Below are positions 1 to 7,403 of a DNA stretch of 48,327 bases, piece after piece. The notes under the pieces are model-generated. The model worked only from the letters and a program-made list of their open reading frames with translations. It made no database searches and was not told the DNA's origin. How positions within the stretch are numbered: position 1 is the stretch's first letter; the number at the start of each line of letters is the position of its first letter. The position numbers and the translations under genes were made by a program. The DNA comes from CAZTKP01 sp964614215. GTDB taxonomy: Bacteria; UBP6; UBA1177. The stretch spans positions 1 to 48,327 of the forward strand of contig CAZTKP010000002.1 of assembly GCA_964614215.1 (NCBI GenBank). The letters are read 5' to 3'.

Positions 1-45
1 GGGTAAGATTCTTTTAGCTCTTTCAATTGTTTTACTATCCGGCAA
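1..45 (-). CDS. N-terminal fragment of an aminotransferase-like protein (possibly glutamate-1-semialdehyde 2,1-aminomutase)
   Basis: Only the first 15 codons lie in the window; the gene runs off the left edge. Read on the minus strand, a GGAGG ribosome binding site (51-55) is followed five bases later by a TTG start at 43-45. The encoded peptide is MPDSKTIERAKRILP. HemL enzymes begin with a very similar stretch (a Ser/Lys-rich start, then ERA-K-x-LP, then GGVNSP), so glutamate-1-semialdehyde aminomutase of tetrapyrrole synthesis is the best guess. Other class III aminotransferases share this pattern. A promoter and an operator-like palindrome lie just upstream. The start and strand are fairly well supported; the function is tentative because the diagnostic GGVNSP motif would lie outside the window. 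Confidence 0.4.
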   Translation of the reverse strand, partial: MPDSKTIERAKRILP

Positions 46-66
46 GACAACCTCCGTTAATGAATG

Positions 67-84
67 ATTGAACAATTGTTCAAT
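67..84. promoter_or_regulatory. 18-bp perfect palindrome, probable operator
   Basis: ATTGAACAATTGTTCAAT equals its own reverse complement over all 18 bases. It sits just downstream of the -10 element of the minus-strand promoter at 89-117, so it covers the predicted transcription start, a classic repressor position. The size fits a dimeric helix-turn-helix repressor of TetR or MarR type; which one is unknown. Confidence 0.5.
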
Positions 85-88
85 TGTG

Positions 89-117
89 AGGTTAGCAAAT
101 AAAAGTGACCTTGTCAA
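89..117 (-). promoter_or_regulatory. sigma70-like promoter for the clipped gene at 1-45
   Basis: On the minus strand a perfect TTGACA -35 (112-117) is separated by 17 bases from a TAACCT -10 (89-94). The predicted start near 82 lies inside the palindrome at 67-84. Confidence 0.5.
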
Positions 118-146
118 GGGAAAAAGGAAAAAAGTTGCAACAAGTT

Positions 147-1556
147 TTAATAATTGTTGAAAAGCGATTCTCTGATATTATTCTGAAACACTTTAACGAT
201 CCTTTTTTTAAGTTCTTTTTTGGAAAGTCCTGTGCCTTTAGTGAGCATGCTACCGCCGTTAAATGCGTGGTAGGAATTCATTGCAACTGTGTAGGTCTTT
301 TCTTTTTCAAATGGAGTTTCAACTTTGTAGTGAGCAGAGAGGTTGTTGTAGTATCTTTTATAACCTTTTGGGTCTTTCTGAAGTTTCTGAGAGTAGGTGA
401 GAAGGCTCTTAATTTCCTTTCCTGTCAGTTTTAATGTCACAGGAGTGTTATCAAAGGGGTAGATGGAAAAAAGGTCGTTAACGGTGACATCTCCTTTTGG
501 AATTGATTTTCCAATTGATACAGGTGCAGTGATCGAGATCTGAGCATCTGTAATTTTTAAAAGAGTATTGTGAATAAGATCGACGTAGTCTTTTTCATTT
601 CCTGTGTGAAGGTCCTTTTCAAGTTTGCCGACGATTTTGTTCTTATAGTTTTCGGCAAGTGCTTTGTATTTTGCAGATGCTTTGATTATCGCAGGATTTT
701 TCATTTTGGGTGCGGGTATAATTTTTCCTGTTACTGCAACATCTCCAGGCTTGTAATGGATCTGAGTGTAAACGATGGATTCATTTCTATCCTCTGCCCC
801 GATCATGAGAACGCTTTTCCCGTTAGGAGATTTTACTATTTCCATGTTTTTCACATGGTCATGACCGGTAAATACAATGTTGAATCCGTCAATCTTTTCA
901 ATAACTTTGCGCGAATATTCAGCTCCTTCGTGGAAAAGACCGATTAGAACATCAGGTTTTTCCCTGCTTTTAATATATGACACATATTTTCTGGCAGCAT
1001 CTATCATGTTCCTGACTTTGATCTTATCTATCTCTTCATGTTTTAAAGCTCTCTGAGTCACGGTTGTGGAAAGTCCTAAAACAGCGATCTTAACACCTTT
1101 TCTTTTAATGATAGTGTATGGTTTGAAAAGCGGTTTTGCAGTTTTTGCATCCACGATGTTCGCTGAAAGCCAGGGCATCTTCATTTCTCGCTCAATCTTG
1201 CGGTAGACGGCTTCTCCCGCCTCAGTATCGTGATTCCCCACAGTCGCCGCATCATATTTGAGAAAGTTGAGAACAAAAGATGTTGGATTCTCGATGTCGG
1301 TTTTAACATAGTTGAAGTAGTAAGTGTCGGCAGTTCCCTGAAAAATGTCACCATTATCAAGAAGAACAAGGTTGGGATTCTCTTTTCTAGTCTTTTCAAT
1401 GAAAAAAGCAGTCTGAGCCAGCGAATTTTCATTTTCAGCAGTGTTGAAAAAAGTTCCGTGCATGTCAGTCGTCATGATCACCGGAATTATGATCTCCTTT
1501 TTCGTGCATGAAACAAGGATAAAGACAAGACTGATAAAAAGAATGCGTAACTTCAT
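147..1556 (-). CDS. 5'-nucleotidase / 2',3'-cyclic phosphodiesterase family lipoprotein
   Basis: A 469-residue member of the UshA/YfkN-type 5'-nucleotidase family, which hydrolyses nucleotides outside the cytoplasm. The N-terminus is a lipoprotein signal with lipobox cysteine C17 (LVSC). The calcineurin-like metal site is complete: D31 and H33 (DMH), D67/D70 (LLDNGD), N108-H109 (GNHD), H209 (LFHEG) and GHDH at 231-234. The C-terminal half (about 300-460) matches the 5'-nucleotidase substrate-binding domain, including the YPFDN motif. The length is normal for the family. It is transcribed alone from a plausible promoter at 1581-1609. Family assignment is firm; the exact substrate (nucleotide, cyclic nucleotide or sugar nucleotide) cannot be told from sequence. 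Confidence 0.9.
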   Translation of the reverse strand: MKLRILFISLVFILVSCTKKEIIIPVIMTTDMHGTFFNTAENENSLAQTAFFIEKTRKENPNLVLLDNGDIFQGTADTYYFNYVKTDIENPTSFVLNFLKYDAATVGNHDTEAGEAVYRKIEREMKMPWLSANIVDAKTAKPLFKPYTIIKRKGVKIAVLGLSTTVTQRALKHEEIDKIKVRNMIDAARKYVSYIKSREKPDVLIGLFHEGAEYSRKVIEKIDGFNIVFTGHDHVKNMEIVKSPNGKSVLMIGAEDRNESIVYTQIHYKPGDVAVTGKIIPAPKMKNPAIIKASAKYKALAENYKNKIVGKLEKDLHTGNEKDYVDLIHNTLLKITDAQISITAPVSIGKSIPKGDVTVNDLFSIYPFDNTPVTLKLTGKEIKSLLTYSQKLQKDPKGYKRYYNNLSAHYKVETPFEKEKTYTVAMNSYHAFNGGSMLTKGTGLSKKELKKRIVKVFQNNIRESLFNNY

Positions 1557-1580
1557 GAGAACTCCGTAAAAACTACGAGA

Positions 1581-1609
1581 AAAGTAGCATGATTGGGAGA
1601 AGAAATCAA
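1581..1609 (-). promoter_or_regulatory. promoter for the 5'-nucleotidase gene
   Basis: On the minus strand, TTGATT (1604-1609), a 17-base spacer, then TACTTT (1581-1586). It lies about 25 bases upstream of the start codon. The hexamers are moderate matches. Confidence 0.4.
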
Positions 1610-1650
1610 TAACTCACCCTAAATCCCTCTCTTTTAAAATAGAGGGACTT
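1610..1650. repeat. TAACTC-type intergenic hairpin repeat
   Basis: Starts with TAACTCACCC and carries a 7-bp stem, TCCCTCT (1624-1630) with AGAGGGA (1641-1647), around a 10-base loop. The same TAACTC start and CCCTCT/AGAGGG hairpin recur at 44095-44198, 46922-46957 and 48122-48192, so it belongs to a dispersed intergenic family. It lies in the 206-base gap between two divergent genes. Confidence 0.55.
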
Positions 1651-1719
1651 TATAGAAACTAAGATTTTAATAATTAATGAAGTAATCCTTTATTTTCTTT
1701 AGTTCGGTTTGTTGTTTGA

Positions 1720-1725
1720 TATAAT
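1720..1725 (+). promoter_or_regulatory. candidate -10 element for the Cys-rich lipoprotein
   Basis: A perfect TATAAT 37 bases before the start codon at 1763. No good -35 hexamer is visible 16-18 bases upstream, so this is weak. Confidence 0.3.
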
Positions 1726-1762
1726 CTAATCTGGAATTAACCAATATTGAAAGAGGTTCGTT

Positions 1763-2131
1763 ATGAAAAAGCTGTTCGTTTTAGTAGTTGGGTTTCTAAC
1801 TGTTTTTCTTTATTCCTGCGGAGGAGATGAAAGAGATAACTCCATTGAGGCAAGTTGCCGTATATATTGCGAGAAACAGACTGATTGTTTTGATGATAGA
1901 GATGAGGAAGATTGTACTGATTCATGCGTAAAAGACTGGCAGAATCAAATTGATTCAGAGAAAGTTTCTGACTCTGAAGAGTGCAAAGATGCTTTTGCTG
2001 ACTGGGCTGAATGTATGGATTCTCTGGTTTGTGATGATTATAGAAACGAAGGGAATAACTGTGGTGAAGAATACGAATGTCAATGTGACGATGAGTTGGC
2101 TTTTATGAACTCTGTTTGTCCTGTGAAGTAG
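1763..2131 (+). CDS. cysteine-rich lipoprotein of unknown function
   Basis: A 122-residue protein with a lipoprotein signal (lipobox LYSC, C19) followed by an acidic mature part. After the lipidated cysteine there are 12 more cysteines (32, 36, 42, 51, 55, 74, 84, 90, 100, 106, 108, 119). An even number in an exported protein suggests six disulfides. CxxxC spacing occurs twice (32/36, 51/55) and CxC once (106/108). Start: ATG 8 bases after AAAGAGG. A weak hairpin (CCTGC/GCAGG, about 2137-2154) follows the stop. I do not recognise a family. Small Cys-rich, Asp/Glu-rich lipoproteins of this kind are frequent in Myxococcota-like genomes. It is probably surface or periplasmic; metal binding is possible but not shown. 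Confidence 0.75.
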   Translation: MKKLFVLVVGFLTVFLYSCGGDERDNSIEASCRIYCEKQTDCFDDRDEEDCTDSCVKDWQNQIDSEKVSDSEECKDAFADWAECMDSLVCDDYRNEGNNCGEEYECQCDDELAFMNSVCPVK

Positions 2132-2194
2132 AAAAACCCTGCAAAGTCTAGCAGGATTTATATTATAAAAGTTGCAGGTCTTAACCTGACATTG

Positions 2195-2222
2195 TTGACC
2201 ATCACAATTAATCATGTAAAAT
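2195..2222 (+). promoter_or_regulatory. promoter for the ABC-F gene
   Basis: TTGACC (2195-2200), a 16-base spacer, TAAAAT (2217-2222), about 28 bases upstream of the ATG at 2250. Good hexamers and spacing. Confidence 0.5.
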
Positions 2223-2249
2223 CACATCCGGACTATTTGCGGGGATACG

Positions 2250-4112
2250 ATGCTTCTACTTAGTGATATTTCAAAACAGTATGCGGGTCAGACAATTTTC
2301 AATCATGTGACAGTGCCTCTTTCAAAGAACAGGACAGCTCTTGTGGGGAAAAACGGTTCAGGAAAATCAACGTTAATGAAGATCGTGGCAGGTCTTGAAT
2401 ATGCAGACGGCGGAGAGATAACTACAAAGAAAAACACGGTGATAGAATACCTTCCGCAGCAGGCGGTCTATGATTTTCCGGGAACTGTCTACGAAGAGGT
2501 TTCAGCCTGGCTTAATTCAGACAGGTTTAATCAGCTTAGTGCGCGGGAAGCTGAGATAATACAGATACTTGAAGGCAACTCTAATCCAGGTGATGCAATT
2601 CTTGAAGAGCTTGCGGAAGTTGTCGAGGAGCTTCATAGTCTCGATGTGAAAAAGAAGACGAAAAACTCTGTCGAGAACGTTCTTCTTAATCTGGGGTTTG
2701 CAAAAGAAGACTGGGACAGACCTGCAAAAACTCTTAGCGGCGGCTGGCAGATGAGAATTGCTCTGGCAAGGGTTCTTGTCCGGGAGCCGGACATAATTCT
2801 TCTTGATGAGCCTACGAACTATCTTGATATTGCCACAATTGATTTTCTTGCCGAGTGGATGCTTAGATTTGAAGGTCAGGTCCTTCTTGTTTCCCACGAC
2901 AGGGATTTTCTGAACCGTGTCGTTGAAGAAACATGGGAAGTTTTTGCCGGCAGAGTGGACATATATCGCGGAAATTATGATTTCTATCTTGTTGAAAAGG
3001 AACAGAGGATTAAAGTTCTAACGAAGCAGAGAGAAAAGCAGCTTGATGAAATAAAGATCCTGAATGAGTTTTACGAGAAAAACAGGTTCAACGCTGCTAC
3101 AGCCCAGCTTGCCCAGTCAAAACACAAGCAGATGGAAAAACTAAAGGCTGAACTCATCGTTCTTCCGAGAACTCCTCCGAAAATGACATTCCGTTTCCCT
3201 GATCCGGCAAGAGGAGGTGAGATCGTTGCTGAAATTGATAAGCTCTACCACAGTTTCGGTGATCTCGATGTCATTTCAGACTACAGAAGAATTGTTTCGA
3301 GACGCGAAAGAATTGCTCTGGTCGGAAGAAACGGCTTCGGTAAATCGACTCTGATGAATATTATTGGGGGAGAGATAGACCCGGTTTCCGGTGAATGCAG
3401 GCTTGGTAAGGATATTCAGGTCAGCTACTTCAGACAGCATGAGATAACACTTCTTCCTCCTGAGATGACAGTTATTAGCTTTGTCGAATCAATTGCTCCG
3501 TTTGATATGATGTCAAAGGTCAAGACTCTTCTCGGCTGTTTCCTTTTTTATGAAGATGACTGGGATAAGAAGATTAAAGTTCTGAGCGGTGGTGAAAAAG
3601 TGCGTCTTGCATTTATCCGGATGATAATGAATCCCGGAAACCTTCTTCTTCTTGATGAGCCCACAACGCATCTTGATATTGATTCAAAAGAGATACTGCT
3701 TAAAACTCTTCAGGATATTGATGCTACAATAATATTTATTTCTCACGATTCCCACTTTATCAACTCGCTTGCCACAAATGTCGTGTATTTCAGGAAAAGA
3801 TGCGATATCATAAATTTTCCGGGCACTTACAGCGAATATCTTGACCGTTACGGACATGATATAATTGAAGAAGAGAAGGATGAAAAAAGCGAAGCTGAAA
3901 AACCAGTAAGCAAAGGAAAAATGGATTTTAAAGAGCAGAAAAAACTGAGAAACAGGATAAATAAGCTCAAAAAGGAAATTGAAGAGATCCAGAGGGAGAT
4001 CAGCAGACTTGAAGAAGAAAATAATTCGGGCGTAAACCGGGAAAATGAACTTTCCGAACTCATGGAAGAGTGGGCCGAAAAAGCAGAAGAACTTGAAAAG
4101 ATAGGAAGTTAG
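2250..4112 (+). CDS. ABC-F family ATPase (ribosome-associated translation factor type)
   Basis: 620 residues with two ABC cassettes in one chain and no membrane segments, the hallmark of ABC-F proteins (EttA, Uup, YheS, YbiT), which act at the ribosomal E site. Cassette 1: Walker A GKNGSGKS (33-40), signature LSGGW (162-166), Walker B ILLDEP (183-188). The inter-domain linker, about 245-310, is charged and helical as in this family. Cassette 2: Walker A GRNGFGKS (359-366), then LSGGE and LLLDEP. The C-terminus (about 555-618) is a Lys/Glu-rich coiled coil. Overall it looks most like the YheS/Uup branch, but the subgroup and any antibiotic-protection role cannot be settled here. GGGGA lies 6 bases before the ATG. 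Appears monocistronic. Confidence 0.9.
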   Translation: MLLLSDISKQYAGQTIFNHVTVPLSKNRTALVGKNGSGKSTLMKIVAGLEYADGGEITTKKNTVIEYLPQQAVYDFPGTVYEEVSAWLNSDRFNQLSAREAEIIQILEGNSNPGDAILEELAEVVEELHSLDVKKKTKNSVENVLLNLGFAKEDWDRPAKTLSGGWQMRIALARVLVREPDIILLDEPTNYLDIATIDFLAEWMLRFEGQVLLVSHDRDFLNRVVEETWEVFAGRVDIYRGNYDFYLVEKEQRIKVLTKQREKQLDEIKILNEFYEKNRFNAATAQLAQSKHKQMEKLKAELIVLPRTPPKMTFRFPDPARGGEIVAEIDKLYHSFGDLDVISDYRRIVSRRERIALVGRNGFGKSTLMNIIGGEIDPVSGECRLGKDIQVSYFRQHEITLLPPEMTVISFVESIAPFDMMSKVKTLLGCFLFYEDDWDKKIKVLSGGEKVRLAFIRMIMNPGNLLLLDEPTTHLDIDSKEILLKTLQDIDATIIFISHDSHFINSLATNVVYFRKRCDIINFPGTYSEYLDRYGHDIIEEEKDEKSEAEKPVSKGKMDFKEQKKLRNRINKLKKEIEEIQREISRLEEENNSGVNRENELSELMEEWAEKAEELEKIGS

Positions 4113-4198
4113 CTTTCCTGATCCTAATGACGGAAACAAATCTCTTTCTTTAATAAATCATAATGTTATAATTCATCGGACTTTTAATGGAGGAAGTT

Positions 4199-4939
4199 AT
4201 GAGAAATACAATTATTGCCGCAAATTGGAAGATGAATAATCTGAGTGAGGAAGTTGTTGAATTCTTTAATGAATTCGGTGATGCGGCCGTGGGGCTTGAA
4301 GGTCGTGAGGTCATCGTTGCTCCTGCTTTTCCATATCTGAAAATGGCTGTTGAGATGACAAAGGGAAAGAATGTCGTTATCGCGGCTCAGGATGTCTATC
4401 CCAAGGAGAAGGGCGCTTTCACGGGAATGGTCGGAAGCGAAATGCTCAACGATCTTGGTGTCAAAGCTGTTATCGTCGGTCACAGTGAAAGAAGACACGT
4501 CTTTAATGAAAGTCTTGAGCTAATTAGAGAAAAAGTGAGGTTTGTTCAGGATAACGCATGGAAACTGATCTTCTGTGTAGGTGAAACTCTTCCTGAAAGA
4601 GAAAGCGGTAAACTATATGATATTATTAAGGAACAGATCTATACGGCATTTGACGGGAACCTGTGGTGCGATATGGATCAGGCAGTTGTTGCCTACGAAC
4701 CTGTGTGGGCGATAGGAACAGGAAAAGTTGCAACTCCGGAACAGGCTCAGGAAATGCATGAATTCATCAGAAAGATCATGAAGGAAAGATACGAAAGAGA
4801 AGACACAAGAATCCTCTATGGAGGAAGTGTCAAGCCTGATAATGTTAAGGGCCTGATGGATCAGAAAGACATCGACGGAGCACTCGTAGGTGGTGCAAGT
4901 CTTAAGGCCGATTCGTTTAAGAAACTTGTGAACTACTGA
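4199..4939 (+). CDS. tpiA: triosephosphate isomerase
   Basis: Interconverts dihydroxyacetone phosphate and glyceraldehyde 3-phosphate in glycolysis and gluconeogenesis. Family motifs are intact: AANWKMN near the N-terminus (catalytic Lys), VGHSERR (catalytic His), AYEPVWAIGTG (catalytic Glu), YGGSVKPDN and the GALVGGASL phosphate-binding end. An in-frame ATG at 4187 exists, but the start at 4199 is preferred. GGAGG (4189-4193) sits five bases before it, and the protein then begins MRNTIIAANWK as in the family, with 246 residues. A TATAAT at 4167-4172 may be its -10. The last 7 bases overlap the convergent gene at 4933, so the two 3' ends share sequence and no separate terminator is present. 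Confidence 0.97.
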   Translation: MRNTIIAANWKMNNLSEEVVEFFNEFGDAAVGLEGREVIVAPAFPYLKMAVEMTKGKNVVIAAQDVYPKEKGAFTGMVGSEMLNDLGVKAVIVGHSERRHVFNESLELIREKVRFVQDNAWKLIFCVGETLPERESGKLYDIIKEQIYTAFDGNLWCDMDQAVVAYEPVWAIGTGKVATPEQAQEMHEFIRKIMKERYEREDTRILYGGSVKPDNVKGLMDQKDIDGALVGGASLKADSFKKLVNY

Positions 4940-5673
4940 GCTCTTCTGAGCATTTCCTTTTCTGCCTGCGCAAGCTGATCTCTATCGTTAACACCGGAAA
5001 GTGAGATAAAATCCGATTCGATAAAAGCCCCGACTTTTTTATGAAGCAGTTTTGATATCATAATTACGTCTGTAAAGTAATATTCTCTTTTTGCGTTATG
5101 ATTCTTCAATTTGAACACCGCTTCCACCAGAAGTCTCTTGTCAACAAGGTAAATTCCGCTGTTGATCTCTCCAATTTTTCTTTCTTCCTCATCTGCATCA
5201 AGATACTCGACGATCTTTTTCACATCATCGTTTTCATCCCTGACAATTCTTCCGTAATGTCCGGCATCTTCAAGAACGGTGCTCACAACGGTAAGATCAT
5301 TCTTCTTATCTTCATGATACTTGATCAGATTCTCAAAAGTCTCAGTTTTTAAAAGAGGGGTGTCTCCTGCACAGATAATAACATGCGTCGTGTTGCCGCA
5401 GATATTAGGAATTCCGCTTCTGACAGCTCCTCCTGTACCGTTCTGCTCGTTCTGAAAAGAGAACTTCACGTTACTGAACTCACTCTCGACGAATTTCTCG
5501 ACGGCATTTCTTCCATGCCCTGTGACGATGTTGATATCTCCGGTGATAGGTTTAAGAGCTTTTATGATCCAGTATACCATAGGTTTTCCATTAACTGCAT
5601 GCAGAACTTTGGGAAGATCGGATTTCATTCTTGTGCCTTTACCGGCGGCTAGAACAACAGCTTCAACTTTCAT
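4933..5673 (-). CDS. GlmU-type uridyltransferase domain protein (UDP-GlcNAc pyrophosphorylase-like, single domain)
   Basis: 246 residues corresponding to the N-terminal nucleotidyltransferase half of GlmU. Signature LAAGKGTRM (8-16), then LPKVLH, an NGTGGAV segment and AGDTPLL, the metal/nucleotide-binding Asp region. The left-handed beta-helix acetyltransferase half of bifunctional GlmU (normally about 450 residues) is absent. The enzyme should therefore only make UDP-sugar from sugar-1-phosphate and UTP. The stop is in the overlap with tpiA, so the missing half is not simply read out downstream. It is the third gene of the operon PilZ, histidine kinase, this gene, 28 bases after the kinase, with CGGAG before the ATG. 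Its sugar specificity (GlcNAc-1-P or another) is inferred from the family only. Confidence 0.85.
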   Translation of the reverse strand: MKVEAVVLAAGKGTRMKSDLPKVLHAVNGKPMVYWIIKALKPITGDINIVTGHGRNAVEKFVESEFSNVKFSFQNEQNGTGGAVRSGIPNICGNTTHVIICAGDTPLLKTETFENLIKYHEDKKNDLTVVSTVLEDAGHYGRIVRDENDDVKKIVEYLDADEEERKIGEINSGIYLVDKRLLVEAVFKLKNHNAKREYYFTDVIMISKLLHKKVGAFIESDFISLSGVNDRDQLAQAEKEMLRRAQ

Positions 5674-5701
5674 ATAATTCTCCGGTTTGAACTTTCAAAT
5701 G

Positions 5702-6898
5702 TCAGTGGTCTTTCGGGTCCTGATTTATAGGAAGCTTAAGTATGAAATCAACGGTATCATTAACAGATTCCTTATTCTTTACAGTAACTTCTCCTCCCAT
5801 GCTTTTAATTATCTGCTGAACGATGAGAAGCCCCAGTCCAGTGCCTTTCTCTTCGCTTTTTGTTGTGAAAAAAGGATTAAAGATATTGTTAAAGGCGGTC
5901 TCGGCTATTTTTGGTCCATTGTTCGAAATACAGACAGTAATGTACTTATCAGATCTGACAACAGATACCGCTATTTTCTTTTCCTTTATTTCCGATTCCT
6001 CCAGAGCGTCTATAGCATTGTTCACGATATTCGTGATCACCTGTATCATTTCCTGCCTGTTACACTTTATTGTATAGTCAGGTTTTTCTTCGAGGTCCAG
6101 AGAGAAATCGATCCGGTTCTTTTTTATGCTGAAGTAGGTTAAGTGTCTCACTTCATTGATAATGTTGTTTATATTGTTTGCAGTTATGCGGTGTTCTTTC
6201 TTATAAAAACGTCTAAAACTCTTTAAAAGTCCCTCTATCCTTTCGACACCGGCAAGAGAGTCTTTAACTCCGGGAAGAATGAACTTCTCAAAAACTTCTG
6301 TGGCCGCAGGATCGGTTATTTTGTCCTTAGCGTTGTTATATGCAAGAAGGAACGTTTCCTGATTAGCCTTGATAAAAGTGAGAGGGGAGCTGATCTCATG
6401 GACGATGGAACTGACCATTGTCCCTACAGTTGCAAGCCTGTCTGCATGAATGAGCATCTGAGTTCTTTCCTCGACCTTTCCTTCAAGTTCATACTGATAT
6501 TCAAGAAGGTTGAGGTGGTTCTGTATTTTCATTGCCATTTCATGCCATTTAATGGGTTTTTCGATGAAATCGATACCGCCCTCGGACAGCGTCTGTTTCC
6601 TTACTTCCTCATCTTCAAGGAACATCGCATCGCCCGTAATGAAGATAACTCTGTTCATAGAAGATATTTCAGACACTTTGCGGTAGATGTCCATTCCGTT
6701 GTATTCACCGAGGTTCATGTCGATAATATAGAGAGTCTGTATCTCATCACCGGCAATTTTAAAGACCTCTTCCGGGTTATTGAAATAAAATCCCTGAATA
6801 TTCGGGAGATATTTTGATAATTTCCCTTTGGCAACACTTAGAAAGGTCTTTTCGTCATCAAGAAAGCAGAATCTTCCGGTCGATTTGAAGGAGCTCAT
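5702..6898 (-). CDS. receiver-histidine kinase (N-terminal REC, C-terminal HisKA/HATPase)
   Basis: 398 residues, no membrane segments, so cytoplasmic. A receiver domain comes first (1-130): acidic pair D14-D15, phospho-Asp D60 (YIID), Lys K114 (EKP). A short coiled linker (about 132-155) leads to a HisKA dimerisation domain with H167 in VHEISSPL, then a HATPase_c domain with N box (NIVNNAIDAL) and G2 box (GTGLGL). The G1 box reads SNNGPKI; the usual leading Asp is replaced by Asn, which may affect nucleotide binding. The receiver likely gates kinase output. Its start codon overlaps the stop of the PilZ gene (ATGA), so the two are translationally coupled. The partner regulator is unknown; the HPt protein at 42776 is a candidate only by inference. 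Confidence 0.9.
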   Translation of the reverse strand: MSSFKSTGRFCFLDDEKTFLSVAKGKLSKYLPNIQGFYFNNPEEVFKIAGDEIQTLYIIDMNLGEYNGMDIYRKVSEISSMNRVIFITGDAMFLEDEEVRKQTLSEGGIDFIEKPIKWHEMAMKIQNHLNLLEYQYELEGKVEERTQMLIHADRLATVGTMVSSIVHEISSPLTFIKANQETFLLAYNNAKDKITDPAATEVFEKFILPGVKDSLAGVERIEGLLKSFRRFYKKEHRITANNINNIINEVRHLTYFSIKKNRIDFSLDLEEKPDYTIKCNRQEMIQVITNIVNNAIDALEESEIKEKKIAVSVVRSDKYITVCISNNGPKIAETAFNNIFNPFFTTKSEEKGTGLGLLIVQQIIKSMGGEVTVKNKESVNDTVDFILKLPINQDPKDH

Positions 6899-7248
6899 TG
6901 CTCATCCTCCATGAAAGAACAGATCTTTGGGCCCCATACTGATCCGTACTTATCATTGATGACCAGTGGAATATTTTTCTTAAGATAACTTTTTGTATCT
7001 TCATGAAAGCTGAACTTTAGACCTGTCCCTGCAACACCTTCAGAATTCTGACCGTTAAAAACAACACTGCCCACAGCCTTCAGTTCCTGCTGGAGACCCT
7101 GTACTTTGATCGAGAAGTTGACCTCATCTCCTTGTTTGTACTGTTCCTGAATACGCATGAAAAGCCATCCTCTGCTCATAGTCCGGATGTAATCCTTAAG
7201 AAAACTGTTGAATTTCCTGTATTCGATCTTAATGTCGGAATTTTCCAT
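6895..7248 (-). CDS. PilZ-domain protein (Myxococcus-paralog type)
   Basis: 117 residues. The region from TMSRGWLFMR to GTGLKFSF follows the compact PilZ-like pattern of the paralogous family abundant in Myxococcota (T-x-S-x-G-x-LF-hydrophobic, then a GD/GT beta turn and a G-x-G-hydrophobic-x-F end). PilZ domains bind cyclic di-GMP. The N-terminal RxxxR-type motif is not clear here (only YRKFN), so c-di-GMP binding is uncertain. GTG at 7254 is also open, but ATG at 7248 has AGGTG at the right distance. First gene of the operon with the kinase and the GlmU-like enzyme, under the strong promoter at 7282-7311. Confidence 0.7.
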   Translation of the reverse strand: MENSDIKIEYRKFNSFLKDYIRTMSRGWLFMRIQEQYKQGDEVNFSIKVQGLQQELKAVGSVVFNGQNSEGVAGTGLKFSFHEDTKSYLKKNIPLVINDKYGSVWGPKICSFMEDEQ

Positions 7249-7281
7249 GATCACCTGCTGATTATCAGTTTAACGCCCGGA

Positions 7282-7311
7282 ATTATATTACCAAAAGTGC
7301 CGTTTTGTCAA
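7282..7311 (-). promoter_or_regulatory. consensus promoter of the PilZ-kinase-GlmU-like operon
   Basis: Minus strand: TTGACA (7306-7311), 18-base spacer, TATAAT (7282-7287). Both hexamers are perfect; the leader is about 27 bases. Confidence 0.75.
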
Positions 7312-7335
7312 AAAATGAATAGATCCTGAGCGTAA

Positions 7336-7365
7336 TTGTTGATTTGCAGAACGAAAATGTATAAT
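7336..7365 (+). promoter_or_regulatory. promoter of the MORN/M20 gene pair
   Basis: TATAAT at 7360-7365 with TTGTTG at 7336-7341 (18-base spacer), or TTGATT at 7339-7344 with 15. It points away from the PilZ promoter, so the two operons are divergent. Confidence 0.5.
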
Positions 7366-7403
7366 ATTTAAAGCTTTTTATATTGACTGGTAGCATTGAA
7401 GTC

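Noticed and set aside
2137..2154. CCTGC/GCAGG hairpin after the Cys-rich lipoprotein as terminator
   Set aside because: The stem is only 5 bp and is followed by mixed AT sequence rather than a T-run, so it is too weak to claim.
4187..4198. Upstream ATG of tpiA as start
   Set aside because: The ribosome binding site GGAGG lies inside this stretch and serves the ATG at 4199, which gives the normal N-terminus.
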